DNA from: JBPCOI01 sp051000395
GTDB taxonomy: Bacteria > Actinomycetota > Actinomycetes > Mycobacteriales > Jatrophihabitantaceae
Length of the DNA: 20,698 bases
Direction of reading: 5' to 3'
Assembly (NCBI GenBank): GCA_051000395.1
Contig: JBPCOI010000053.1
Coordinates: forward strand, 1 to 20,698
A program made the position numbers and the translations under genes. Shown in pieces: positions 1 to 6,147 of this stretch (positions are counted from its first letter, which is position 1; every line of letters starts with the position of its first letter). The notes beneath the pieces are model-generated. The model did not search any database, was not told where the DNA came from, and saw nothing but the letters and a program-made list of their open reading frames with translations.

Positions 1-75
1 CCCCCCCCCTTGGTGGCCCCCGGCCCCCCCCCGTCCCGGTTTTTTTTCCCCGGTTCGCCCCCCCCTCCCCCCCCG
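1..75. other. low-complexity contig end, probable sequence artefact
   Basis: The first ~75 bases are almost only runs of C with one run of eight T and a second C-rich tract. The folP2 reading frame is normal up to about base 76 (it ends in V-A-R-L on the minus strand) and then dissolves into poly-glycine codons where the family has an Ala/Cys-rich helix. This fits degraded base calls at the edge of an assembly rather than a natural repeat. Confidence 0.75.
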
Positions 76-386
76 AGCCGGGCGACCTCGGCACGCCAGG
101 TGTCGACGCTGATCAGCAGCGCCGGGAACCTCTCGCGGACCGCGCTCACCACGGGCAGCACGCGGCGCAGCTCCTCGGCGACGTCGACGGCCGCGCCGTG
201 GCCGGCGCGAACCCCGCCGATGTCGACGACGTCCGCGCCCTCGTCGGCTGCGCGGGCGCACGCGTCCACCGCAGAATCGAGCTCGACATTCGCGCCACCG
301 TCGTAGAACGAGTCCGGCGTGCGGTTGACGACGGCCATGACGGCGAAGTCATGCGGACCGAACTGCCGTGACCCGAGGCGCAGCAT
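1..386 (-). CDS. folP2: dihydropteroate synthase paralogue, FolP2 type (3' end missing)
   Basis: Reading from ATG 386 down, the product begins MLRLGSRQFGPHDFAVMAVV and continues with NRTPDSFYDGG, DVVDIGGVRAGHG and LISVDTWRAEVA. These are the first TIM-barrel strands of the dihydropteroate synthase fold (folate pathway: pterin pyrophosphate plus p-aminobenzoate). The NRTPDSFYD form, in place of the usual NVTPDSFSDGG, and VGGV/IGGV in place of IGGEST match the mycobacterial FolP2 paralogue (Rv1207) as I remember it. FolP2 is reported not to replace FolP1 in folate synthesis. About 105 residues of some 280 are present; the rest lies beyond the damaged left edge. GTG 389 is an alternative start. 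It is divergent from the DivIVA-like gene at 432 with 45 bp between them. Confidence 0.85.
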   Translation of the reverse strand, partial: MLRLGSRQFGPHDFAVMAVVNRTPDSFYDGGANVELDSAVDACARAADEGADVVDIGGVRAGHGAAVDVAEELRRVLPVVSAVRERFPALLISVDTWRAEVARLGGGGGGEPGKKNRDGGGPGATKGG

Positions 387-431
387 CACCCGCACACCCT
401 GGCAGACGTGCACGCATGACACGATCGACGG

Positions 432-914
432 GTGCTGACGCTGCTGCTGTACGGGCTGCTGGCCATCGTCGTCGTGGTGGCACTGTTCCTGCTCGCCGCG
501 CACTTCCTGCCGGCCGGCGAGCAGATCGCCGCTCCCGTGCGCGACGAGGCGCCCTGGGACCTGCCCGACTCCCGGCGCATGGGGCCCGCGGACGTGGCCG
601 CGGTGCGGCTGCCGGTCGCGCTGCGCGGGTACCGCTTCGCCGAGACGGACCTGCTGCTCGACCACCTCACCGAGGAACTGCGTGAGCGCGACGAGGAGAT
701 CGCGTGGCTACGCGGGCACACCGCGCCGGGCGACCGCGGTGCCGATCCGGACGGTCGCATCAGCCGCGGCACGGATCCCGCCGCTCGCGCGCCGTCCGGC
801 ACCTCCGGGACCGGTACGCCCGCGGCGTCCGGGAGTCCGTCCGGGTCCGCTGCCGCGGCCGACGCTCCGGCCGCTGCTCCGGCCGACGCCGACGCCGGCG
901 CCGATGAGCGCTGA
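432..914 (+). CDS. DivIVA-like small membrane protein (Rv1209 type)
   Basis: The 160-residue product has one N-terminal membrane segment (about residues 3-27, LLLYGLLAIVVVVALFLLAA), then the short motif LRGYRFAETDLLLDHLTEEL (residues 64-83). That motif resembles the DivIVA N-terminal stretch in which a GY(R/D)xxxVDxFLD pattern precedes a coiled coil. The coil here is brief (to about residue 95), and the last 60 residues are a disordered Ala/Gly/Ser/Pro/Asp tail. The GTG start has no Shine-Dalgarno sequence; a weak CACGAT hexamer lies six bases upstream. The gene overlaps tag by 11 bp, so the two are translationally linked. The same pair (Rv1209-tagA) is known from mycobacteria. Its function is unknown; a role at the pole or envelope is inferred only from the DivIVA resemblance. 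Confidence 0.8.
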   Translation: MLTLLLYGLLAIVVVVALFLLAAHFLPAGEQIAAPVRDEAPWDLPDSRRMGPADVAAVRLPVALRGYRFAETDLLLDHLTEELRERDEEIAWLRGHTAPGDRGADPDGRISRGTDPAARAPSGTSGTGTPAASGSPSGSAAAADAPAAAPADADAGADER

Positions 915-1470
915 GCAGGATCGGGAGCGCTGCGGCTGGGCGGGCTCCGCGCCGGAGTTCATCGCCTACCACGACGAGGAGTGGGGACGAGCACTGCACG
1001 GCGAGCGCGCGCTGTTCGAGCGGCTTTGCCTCGAGGCCTTCCAGTCCGGGCTGTCCTGGCTGGTAATCTTGCGCAAGCGGGCGGCGTTCCGGGCCGCGTT
1101 CGCCGGCTTCGACGTCGATGCGGTGGCCGCCCTTGACGAGCGCGACGTCGCGCGGCTGCTTGGCGATGGCGGGATCGTCCGCAACCGCGCGAAGATCGAG
1201 GCGACGATCGGCAACGCGCGCGCGGTCCGGGCCGCGGTGCCCGAGGGCCTGGACGAGCTGCTCTGGTCTTTCGCGCCCGAGTCGCCGGTGCGCCCGCAGC
1301 ATGCCGAGCAGGTCGCGTCCACGTCGCCGGAGTCGATCGCGATGGCCCGCGAACTCAAGCGCCGCGGCTTCCGGTACGTCGGCCCGACGACGGCGTACGC
1401 GCTGATGCAGGCGAGTGGCATCGTCGATGACCACGTCGCGACCTGCTGGCTCGCGAATTGCGGTACGTGA
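904..1470 (+). CDS. tag: DNA-3-methyladenine glycosylase I
   Basis: This base-excision repair enzyme removes 3-methyladenine from alkylated DNA. The 188-residue product matches the family length (E. coli Tag 187 aa). The zinc-snap ligands are all visible: C10 in RCGW, H23 in AYHDEEWG, and H177 and C181 in the C-terminal DDHVATCW. The active-site region LCLEAFQSGLSW (residues 41-52) holds E44, the equivalent of E. coli E38. GGIVRNRAKIEA is the helix-hairpin-helix region. ATG 904 is chosen because homology begins immediately there; an in-frame start at 682 would add about 74 low-complexity residues. It overlaps the upstream DivIVA-like gene by 11 bp and converges on the paaG-like gene. Confidence 0.95.
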   Translation: MSAEQDRERCGWAGSAPEFIAYHDEEWGRALHGERALFERLCLEAFQSGLSWLVILRKRAAFRAAFAGFDVDAVAALDERDVARLLGDGGIVRNRAKIEATIGNARAVRAAVPEGLDELLWSFAPESPVRPQHAEQVASTSPESIAMARELKRRGFRYVGPTTAYALMQASGIVDDHVATCWLANCGT

Positions 1471-1505
1471 GCGTCGGTTTCCGGGGCGCCGGTACCGCAA
1501 TCGCG
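1453..1505. terminator. inverted repeat between tag and the paaG-like gene, probable bidirectional terminator
   Basis: ATTGCGGTAC (1457-1466) and its exact reverse complement GTACCGCAAT (1492-1501) form a 10-bp stem around a 25-nt loop. With one bulged A the stem extends by three or more G/C pairs. The repeat covers the tag stop codon and ends just before the stop of the convergent gene. There is no T-tract, so it is a Rho-independent-like actinobacterial hairpin at best. Confidence 0.5.
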
Positions 1506-1507
1506 GG

Positions 1508-2296
1508 CTACCGGCCGGTGAAGACGGGTTTCTGCTTCGCGACGAAGGCGGCCGTGGCCGCGCGGTGGTCCTCGGTTCCGCCCATCGCCTGCTGCAGCTC
1601 GGCTTCGCGTGCCAGCGCCTCGACGAGCGTGGACGTGGCGGCGTAGGCGAGCGAGGCCTTGATGGCGGCGTAGGCGGCAGTCGGTCCGCAGGCCAGGCGT
1701 CCGGCCAGCTCCTGCGCCGCGGGCAGCACCCGCTCGGGCTCGACCACGGCGTTGACCATCCCCATGTCCAGGGCGGCGTCGGCGGTGACCGGCTCCGCCA
1801 GCAGGGCGAGGGCGGTGGCCCGCGCCGACCCGATCAGCCGCGGCAGGGTCCAGGACACGCCGCTGTCCAGCGTCAACCCGACGTTCGCGAAGGCCAGCAG
1901 GAAGCCGGCGTCCTTCGAGGCGATGCGAAAGTCACAGGCGAACGCGAGGCCCGCCCCGGCACCCGCGGCCATGCCGTTCACCCCCGCGATCACGGGCTTG
2001 GCCATCGACGCCAGCGCGGTAATGATCGGGTTGTAGTGCTCGACGACGGTGGTCAATGGCGCGGGATCGCCTGCCTCCAGCAGCGCGACGTGCTCGCGAA
2101 GGTCCTGCCCTACGCAGAAACCCCGGCCCGTCCCGGTGAGCACCACCGCGCGCACCGTCTCGTCGCGCGAGAGCTCGTCGACAGCTAGGCCGAGCGCCTG
2201 CTTCAACTCGACCGACAGCGAGTTCATCGACTCCGGGCGGTTCAGCGTCAGCGTCGCGACGCCGCCGGCCCGCTCGAGCAGCAACACGTCGCCCAC
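1508..2296 (-). CDS. enoyl-CoA hydratase/isomerase, PaaG-like
   Basis: The 262-residue product is a complete crotonase-fold protein. The two oxyanion-hole stretches are GRGFCVGQDLRE (57-68) and GVNGMAAGAGAGLAFACDFR (105-124). D144 in LTLDSGVSWTLPRLIG lies where E. coli PaaG has its catalytic Asp, while the second hydratase Glu is not evident. This pattern fits the PaaG branch (ring-1,2-epoxyphenylacetyl-CoA isomerase or Delta3,Delta2-enoyl-CoA isomerase) more than a true hydratase. No other phenylacetate genes are present, so a role in fatty-acid isomerisation is equally possible. The GTG start at 2296 has a G-rich Shine-Dalgarno-like tract (AAGGGG, GGGGA) upstream. It converges on tag and diverges from the DUF3117 gene. 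Confidence 0.85.
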   Translation of the reverse strand: MGDVLLLERAGGVATLTLNRPESMNSLSVELKQALGLAVDELSRDETVRAVVLTGTGRGFCVGQDLREHVALLEAGDPAPLTTVVEHYNPIITALASMAKPVIAGVNGMAAGAGAGLAFACDFRIASKDAGFLLAFANVGLTLDSGVSWTLPRLIGSARATALALLAEPVTADAALDMGMVNAVVEPERVLPAAQELAGRLACGPTAAYAAIKASLAYAATSTLVEALAREAELQQAMGGTEDHRAATAAFVAKQKPVFTGR

Positions 2297-2347
2297 GTCC
2301 CCAGCCCCTTCTGATCGCTTCGCCTACGGACGCTACCGCGACCCTGA

Positions 2348-2377
2348 TTGGGTAGCAGCGACGCGATGCGGGAGAAT
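2348..2377 (+). promoter_or_regulatory. possible promoter of the DUF3117 gene
   Basis: TTGGGT (2348-2353) and GAGAAT (2372-2377) are separated by 18 bases and lie about 85 bases before the DUF3117 start. Each hexamer matches the housekeeping consensus only partly, so this is a weak call. Confidence 0.25.
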
Positions 2378-2461
2378 GGCCGGGCACCGGCGCGGCAGCG
2401 GTCCGCGACCCGGGTGGAGGTCTCAACACGTGAGCGTTCGGCGCTCATCGAGGAGGTACGC

Positions 2462-2629
2462 ATGGCGGCCATGAAGCCGCGGACGGGCGACGGTCCGCTC
2501 GAGGTCACCAAGGAGGGTCGCGGCATCGTGATGCGCGTTCCCCTCGAGGGGGGCGGGCGTCTCGTGGTCGAGATGACTCCGGACGAAGCGAGCGCCCTGG
2601 GCGACGCGCTGAAGTCGGTCGTCGGCTAG
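2462..2629 (+). CDS. DUF3117 family miniprotein (Rv1211 type)
   Basis: The product is 55 residues: MAAMKPRTGDGPLEVTKEGR, then GIVMRVPLEGGGRLVVEM and TPDEASALGDALKSVVG. It is nearly identical to what I remember of the DUF3117 family, which is conserved across Actinobacteria and whose function is unknown. The amphipathic beta strands followed by a short helix suggest a small compact fold. ATG 2462 is set by an excellent AGGAGG (2451-2456) five bases upstream; the longer in-frame start at 2348 would give a non-conserved N-terminus. The position before glgM/glgC matches Rv1211-Rv1212c-Rv1213. Confidence 0.9.
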   Translation: MAAMKPRTGDGPLEVTKEGRGIVMRVPLEGGGRLVVEMTPDEASALGDALKSVVG

Positions 2630-2635
2630 CCGATA

Positions 2636-2684
2636 GCGAAGCCGGCCCCGGTCCTGCCCTCCAGCGGGACCGGGGCCGCTTCGC
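2636..2684. terminator. strong bidirectional terminator between the DUF3117 gene and glgM
   Basis: GCGAAGCCGGCCCCGGTCC (2636-2654) pairs with GGACCGGGGCCGCTTCGC (2667-2684), giving an 18-bp G/C-rich stem with a single bulged C and a 12-nt loop. It sits between two convergent genes (stops at 2629 and 2691). There is no U-tract, as is common in high-GC actinobacteria. Confidence 0.85.
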
Positions 2685-2690
2685 GTGCGC

Positions 2691-3845
2691 TCACAGCGAT
2701 CGGTAGAGCTCGACGGTGCGGTGCGCGATCGCGTCCCAGCCGAACTCGTGCACCGCGCGCGCCCGTCCCGCGTGGCCCATCGCAGCGGCCCGTGCTGGGT
2801 CCGCGCACAACGCGTTGACCGCCTCGGCCAGCCCGGCCTCGAACTCCTCGACGTCCACGGCGAGGAAGGGGACGAGCAGGCCCGTCACCCCGTCGGCGAC
2901 CACCTCCGGGATGCCACCCACGGCGCTGGCCACGACCGCCGTCTCGCACGCCATCGCCTCCAGGTTCACGATGCCCAGCGGCTCGTACACCGACGGGCAG
3001 ACGAACACCGTGCAGTGACTGAGCAACTGCACGAGTTCGGCGCGCGGCAGCATCTCCCGAATCCAGATCACGCCGGAGCGTCCCGCGGCCAGCGCGGCCA
3101 CCGATGCCTGCGTCTCGGCGGCGATCTGCGGCGTGTCCGGGGCGCCAGCGCACAGCACGAGCTGGATCTGCGGGTCGAACGTCCGCGCGGCGGCGAGCAG
3201 GTGGGCCAGACCCTTCTGCCGGGTGATCCGCCCCACGAAGATCGCGGACGGCCGATCCGGGTCGATGCCGTGGCGGGCGAGCGCGCCGTCGTCGTTCGCG
3301 GGCGCGTACATCGTGGTGTCGATGCCGTTGTGGATGACGTGCACGCGCGCCGGGTCGAGGAACGGGTAGGCGTCCAGGACGTCAGCGCGCATGCCGTAGG
3401 AGACCGCAACGACCGCGTCCGCGCTCTCGTAGGCCTGCCGCTCGGCCCAGGACGAGATGCGGTATCCGCCGCCGAGCTGCTCGGCCTTCCATGGCCGCTG
3501 CGGCTCGAGCGAGTGCGCGGTCAGCACGTGCGGGACGTCGTGCAGCGACGAGCCGAGGACGCCGGCCAGGTTGGCGTACCAGGTGTGCGAATGCAGCACG
3601 TCAGCCTCGCCGACGGCGGCCGCGATCTCCAGGTCCACGCCGAGCGTGCGCACGGCGGCGTTGGCGCCGGCCAGCGACGCGGGCGGCGCGTAGGACCGCA
3701 CCCCGGGCTCGGCACGCTCGGCGCCGAAGCAGTGCACGTCCACCTCGACGATGCGGCGCAGCTCGCGGACGAGGAACTCGACGTGCACCCCGGCGCCGCC
3801 ATATACCTCAGGGGGGTATTCGCGGCTGAGCACGGCAACACGCAT
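2691..3845 (-). CDS. glgM: glycogen synthase, alpha-maltose-1-phosphate synthase type
   Basis: This 384-residue GT-B glycosyltransferase starts MRVAVLSREYPPEVYGGAGV. It carries LHSHTWYANLAG, VLTAHSLEPQRPWK, EQLGGGYRISSWAE, VHVIHNGIDT, FVGRITRQKG and the E-x7-E motif EPLGIVNLE within VCPSVYEPLGIVNLEAMAC. These match mycobacterial GlgM (Rv1212c) throughout. GlgM uses ADP-glucose and glucose-1-phosphate to make maltose-1-phosphate for the GlgE alpha-glucan pathway, and has also been annotated as glycogen synthase (GlgA). It diverges from glgC, which makes the ADP-glucose, with 101 bp between the starts. No Shine-Dalgarno sequence precedes the ATG; TAGGGT lies exactly six bases upstream, which suggests a leaderless mRNA. 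Confidence 0.95.
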   Translation of the reverse strand: MRVAVLSREYPPEVYGGAGVHVEFLVRELRRIVEVDVHCFGAERAEPGVRSYAPPASLAGANAAVRTLGVDLEIAAAVGEADVLHSHTWYANLAGVLGSSLHDVPHVLTAHSLEPQRPWKAEQLGGGYRISSWAERQAYESADAVVAVSYGMRADVLDAYPFLDPARVHVIHNGIDTTMYAPANDDGALARHGIDPDRPSAIFVGRITRQKGLAHLLAAARTFDPQIQLVLCAGAPDTPQIAAETQASVAALAAGRSGVIWIREMLPRAELVQLLSHCTVFVCPSVYEPLGIVNLEAMACETAVVASAVGGIPEVVADGVTGLLVPFLAVDVEEFEAGLAEAVNALCADPARAAAMGHAGRARAVHEFGWDAIAHRTVELYRSL

Positions 3846-3851
3846 GCGCCG

Positions 3852-3857
3852 ACCCTA
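3852..3857 (-). promoter_or_regulatory. -10 element of glgM, leaderless configuration
   Basis: Read on the minus strand, TAGGGT (3857-3852) is followed by six bases and then the glgM ATG at 3845. A start site at the A of ATG would be normal spacing for this -10 box. No recognisable -35 is seen. Confidence 0.5.
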
Positions 3858-3946
3858 ACGCCCCTCGCGCCCCGGCCCGGGTCGCTGGGGTTGCCTTATG
3901 AGCGAGCAGCGCAGCGAGCCCGGGCGAGCGAAGAGCAGGTAGGACG

Positions 3947-5167
3947 GTGGCGCGGGAGCCCAGGGTGCTCGGGATCGTGCTCGCCGGCGGCGAGGGTAAG
4001 CGGCTGTGGCCGCTGACGGCTGACCGTGCCAAGCCGGCAGTGCCCTTCGGGGGCAACTATCGGCTCATCGACTTCGTGCTCTCCAACCTGGTGAACGCCA
4101 ACTACCTGCGCATTTGCGTGCTGACCCAGTACAAGTCGCACTCGCTGGACCGGCACATCACCCAGACCTGGCGGATGTCCACGGAGCTGGGCAACTACAT
4201 CACGCCGGTGCCGGCACAGCAACGGCTCGGGCCGCGTTGGTACACCGGCAGTGCCGACGCGATCCTGCAGTCGTCCAACCTGATCTATGACGACAAGCCC
4301 GATTACATCATCGTGTTCGGCGCGGACCACGTGTACCGGATGGACCCGCGGCAGATGGTGGCGCGCCACATCGAGTCCGGAGCCGGCGCGACGGTGGCCG
4401 GTATCCGCGTCCCGCGCGCGGAAGCCACCGCGTTCGGCGTGATCGACGCCGATCCCGACCGGCACGTGATCGACTTCCTGGAGAAGCCCGCCGACCCGCC
4501 CGGCCTGCCCGACAGTCCGGAGGAGAGCTACGCGTCTATGGGCAACTACGTCTTCAGCACCGGCGTCCTGCTCGAGGCGCTCAAGCAGGACGCCGACGAC
4601 GAGGACTCCGACCACGACATGGGCGGCAACATCATGCCGATGATGGTCAAGCAGGGTCAGGGCTACGTGTACGACTTCGCCGACAACGACGTGCCCGGCG
4701 CCGAGGAACGCGATCACGGGTATTGGCGCGACGTCGGGTCGCTCGACGCGTACTACGACGCCCACACCGACCTGGTGGCCGTCCATCCGATCTTCAACCT
4801 CTACAACCAGCAGTGGCCGATCTACACGCACCACCCGCACCTGCCGCCGGCGAAGTTCGTCGAGGGCGGGATCGCGCAGGAGTCCATCGTGGGGGCCGGC
4901 ACGATCATCTCCGGCGCGACGGTGCGGCACAGCGTCATCTCGCCCAACGTGCGGCTCAACGCGGGTTCCTACGTCGAGGGTTCGGTGCTGATGCAGGGCG
5001 TGCAGATCGGACGCGGCGCCGTGGTGCGGCGGGCCATCCTGGACAAGGACGTCGTCGTGCCCGAAGGCGCGCACATCGGCGTCGACACCGAGCTGGACCA
5101 CTCCCGCTACCACGTCTCCGCAGGCGGTGTCGTGGTGCTGGGCAAGAGCCAGCTCGCCCTGCCGTAG
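3947..5167 (+). CDS. glgC: glucose-1-phosphate adenylyltransferase
   Basis: GlgC makes ADP-glucose from ATP and glucose-1-phosphate, the committed step of glycogen and alpha-glucan synthesis. The 406-residue product has the nucleotidyltransferase core (VLGIVLAGGEGKRLWPLTAD, RAKPAVPFGGNYRLIDFVLS, YTGSADAI, FGADHVYRMD, YWRDVGSLDAYYDAH). It ends in the left-handed beta-helix repeats typical of the family (GGIAQESIVGAGTIISGATV, EGSVLMQGVQIGRGAVVRRA, LDKDVVV). The length is normal and all blocks are intact. GTG 3947 is chosen from homology and a nearby AGGTAGGA (3937-3944). It is divergent from glgM, so the two pathway genes share a 101-bp control region. Confidence 0.97.
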   Translation: MAREPRVLGIVLAGGEGKRLWPLTADRAKPAVPFGGNYRLIDFVLSNLVNANYLRICVLTQYKSHSLDRHITQTWRMSTELGNYITPVPAQQRLGPRWYTGSADAILQSSNLIYDDKPDYIIVFGADHVYRMDPRQMVARHIESGAGATVAGIRVPRAEATAFGVIDADPDRHVIDFLEKPADPPGLPDSPEESYASMGNYVFSTGVLLEALKQDADDEDSDHDMGGNIMPMMVKQGQGYVYDFADNDVPGAEERDHGYWRDVGSLDAYYDAHTDLVAVHPIFNLYNQQWPIYTHHPHLPPAKFVEGGIAQESIVGAGTIISGATVRHSVISPNVRLNAGSYVEGSVLMQGVQIGRGAVVRRAILDKDVVVPEGAHIGVDTELDHSRYHVSAGGVVVLGKSQLALP

Positions 5168-5202
5168 GGACGCCGCGCCGCATCAAGCTCCGGCGGACGT
5201 CC
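5168..5202. terminator. imperfect hairpin between glgC and the oxygenase gene
   Basis: GGACG (5168-5172) pairs with CGTCC (5198-5202), and inner CGCGCCG-like and CGGCGG tracts can pair with small bulges. The hairpin begins at the glgC stop and overlaps the end of the convergent oxygenase gene. It is a plausible but imperfect bidirectional terminator. Confidence 0.35.
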
Positions 5203-6016
5203 GACCGTAGAACAGCTGCGAGGTCAGATCGTTCAGCTTCATGTCGGCAACCTCGCCGTAGGTGAGCACCGAGTTGACTCGCGGCCGCATTCCTTCGGCT
5301 GGTGTTACGCGGTGCAGGGCGTGATGGCCGTGGAACAAGGCCAGCGTCCCCGGCGCGCTCGGCAGCACCTTGACGTCGGTGGCCTCCCCCTGCAGCACGC
5401 GCTGGACGCCGTCGTAGTTGGGGTCCTCGTCCGAGCGCAGCCCGGGCACGTACACGAACTCGCCGCCGTGTTCGGGTTGCTGGTACATGACGGTCACCGA
5501 GAATTCGCTGCGGTCGAAGTGCCAGCCGAGTTCCTCCCCGGCATGGAACGCCGTCATCTGCAGCGCGTCGAGCGGGTCGGCACTGCGGTAGAGGACGTCC
5601 TTGCCGAGCGCAGCCGCGATGAACCGCGTCATGTCCTCGGACTCGTACAACCTGCGCAGGGGGGCATCGGCGGGAATGAAGTCGTAGGCGATACCGCGCT
5701 TCGCCGAGCGCACGGTGTGCGCGCGAGGGTGCTCGTCCGGGACACCGTCGTCCACCTGCTCGAAGTACACGGTATGCGTCTGGTCCGAGCACCAGGCCCG
5801 GTCCGAGAGCTGGTCTGCGAGCGTGACCATCTGTGCGATGGCGCCCGGGGTGAGGAAGTCCGGCAGGTTGCACACCCCCTCCGCAGCGAGTTCCCGACGG
5901 CATTGCTCGATGAGCCGCTGGCCGCGCGGGTGCTGGAGGTCGTGAATGGGATAGCGGGCAAGATCGACGACGTCGGCGTAGGTGCCCGGCGGGGAAGTGG
6001 TGGCGGCCTGTGGCAT
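5183..6016 (-). CDS. Fe(II)/2-oxoglutarate-dependent oxygenase, BesD/HalD (ArpA-like) family, hydroxylase-type active site
   Basis: The 277-residue product has the double-stranded beta-helix signature of the family: GWHFDRSEFSVTVMYQQPEH (164-183), GGEFVYVPGLRSDEDPNYDG (184-203), then GTLALFHGHHALHRVTP (223-239) and RPRVNSVLTYGE (244-255). The predicted iron ligands are H166, D168 and H235, with R246 binding 2-oxoglutarate. BesD-type radical halogenases have glycine where this protein has D168, so hydroxylation is expected instead of chlorination. Characterised relatives act on free basic amino acids such as lysine; the substrate here is not known. ATG 6016 follows GAGGAG by seven bases. It is divergent from a LysR regulator that probably controls it. 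Confidence 0.8.
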   Translation of the reverse strand: MPQAATTSPPGTYADVVDLARYPIHDLQHPRGQRLIEQCRRELAAEGVCNLPDFLTPGAIAQMVTLADQLSDRAWCSDQTHTVYFEQVDDGVPDEHPRAHTVRSAKRGIAYDFIPADAPLRRLYESEDMTRFIAAALGKDVLYRSADPLDALQMTAFHAGEELGWHFDRSEFSVTVMYQQPEHGGEFVYVPGLRSDEDPNYDGVQRVLQGEATDVKVLPSAPGTLALFHGHHALHRVTPAEGMRPRVNSVLTYGEVADMKLNDLTSQLFYGRTSAGA

Positions 6017-6075
6017 GGATGCTCCTCGAGTCTTGGCAGGTGCCTGTCATCGCCGATACGGCGACGTGGCTCCAT

Positions 6076-6110
6076 CGTCGGCTCCCGACGTCATTAGCGC
6101 AATGCGCATT
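6076..6110. promoter_or_regulatory. candidate operator between the oxygenase and lysR genes
   Basis: Two dyads lie in the 131-bp divergent region: CGTCGG-CTC-CCGACG (6076-6090, 6-bp arms) and the perfect 10-bp palindrome AATGCGCATT (6101-6110), which is embedded in GCGCAATGCGC. The second ends two bases before the predicted -35 of lysR, a usual place for a LysR-type regulator to bind both promoters. Confidence 0.45.
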
Positions 6111-6112
6111 CC

Positions 6113-6141
6113 TTACCCAGTCCAGTAGCAGCGCTTATGAT
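6113..6141 (+). promoter_or_regulatory. promoter of the first lysR gene, leaderless configuration
   Basis: TTACCC (6113-6118), a 17-base spacer and TATGAT (6136-6141, five of six consensus bases) are followed by six bases and then ATG 6148. The expected transcription start is the A of the ATG, and no Shine-Dalgarno sequence precedes it. Confidence 0.65.
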
Positions 6142-6147
6142 AGCGAA

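Noticed and set aside
682..903. Upstream extension of tag to an in-frame start at 682
   Set aside because: It would add about 74 Arg/Pro-rich residues that overlap the DivIVA-like gene; Tag homology starts at 904.
3900..3935. Three GCGAGC-like repeats between glgM and glgC
   Set aside because: Short, imperfect repeats of this kind are frequent in high-GC actinobacterial intergenic DNA; no evidence for an operator or mobile element.
2685..5113. Long frames opposite glgM (2685-4016, plus) and glgC (3896-5113, minus)
   Set aside because: Both are shadows of strongly conserved glycogen genes; their products are Arg/Gly/His-rich and match nothing I know.
5183..6016. Assignment of the oxygenase as a radical halogenase
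   Set aside because: D168 is present in the HxD iron-binding motif; chlorinating members need Gly (or Ala) there to leave room for chloride.
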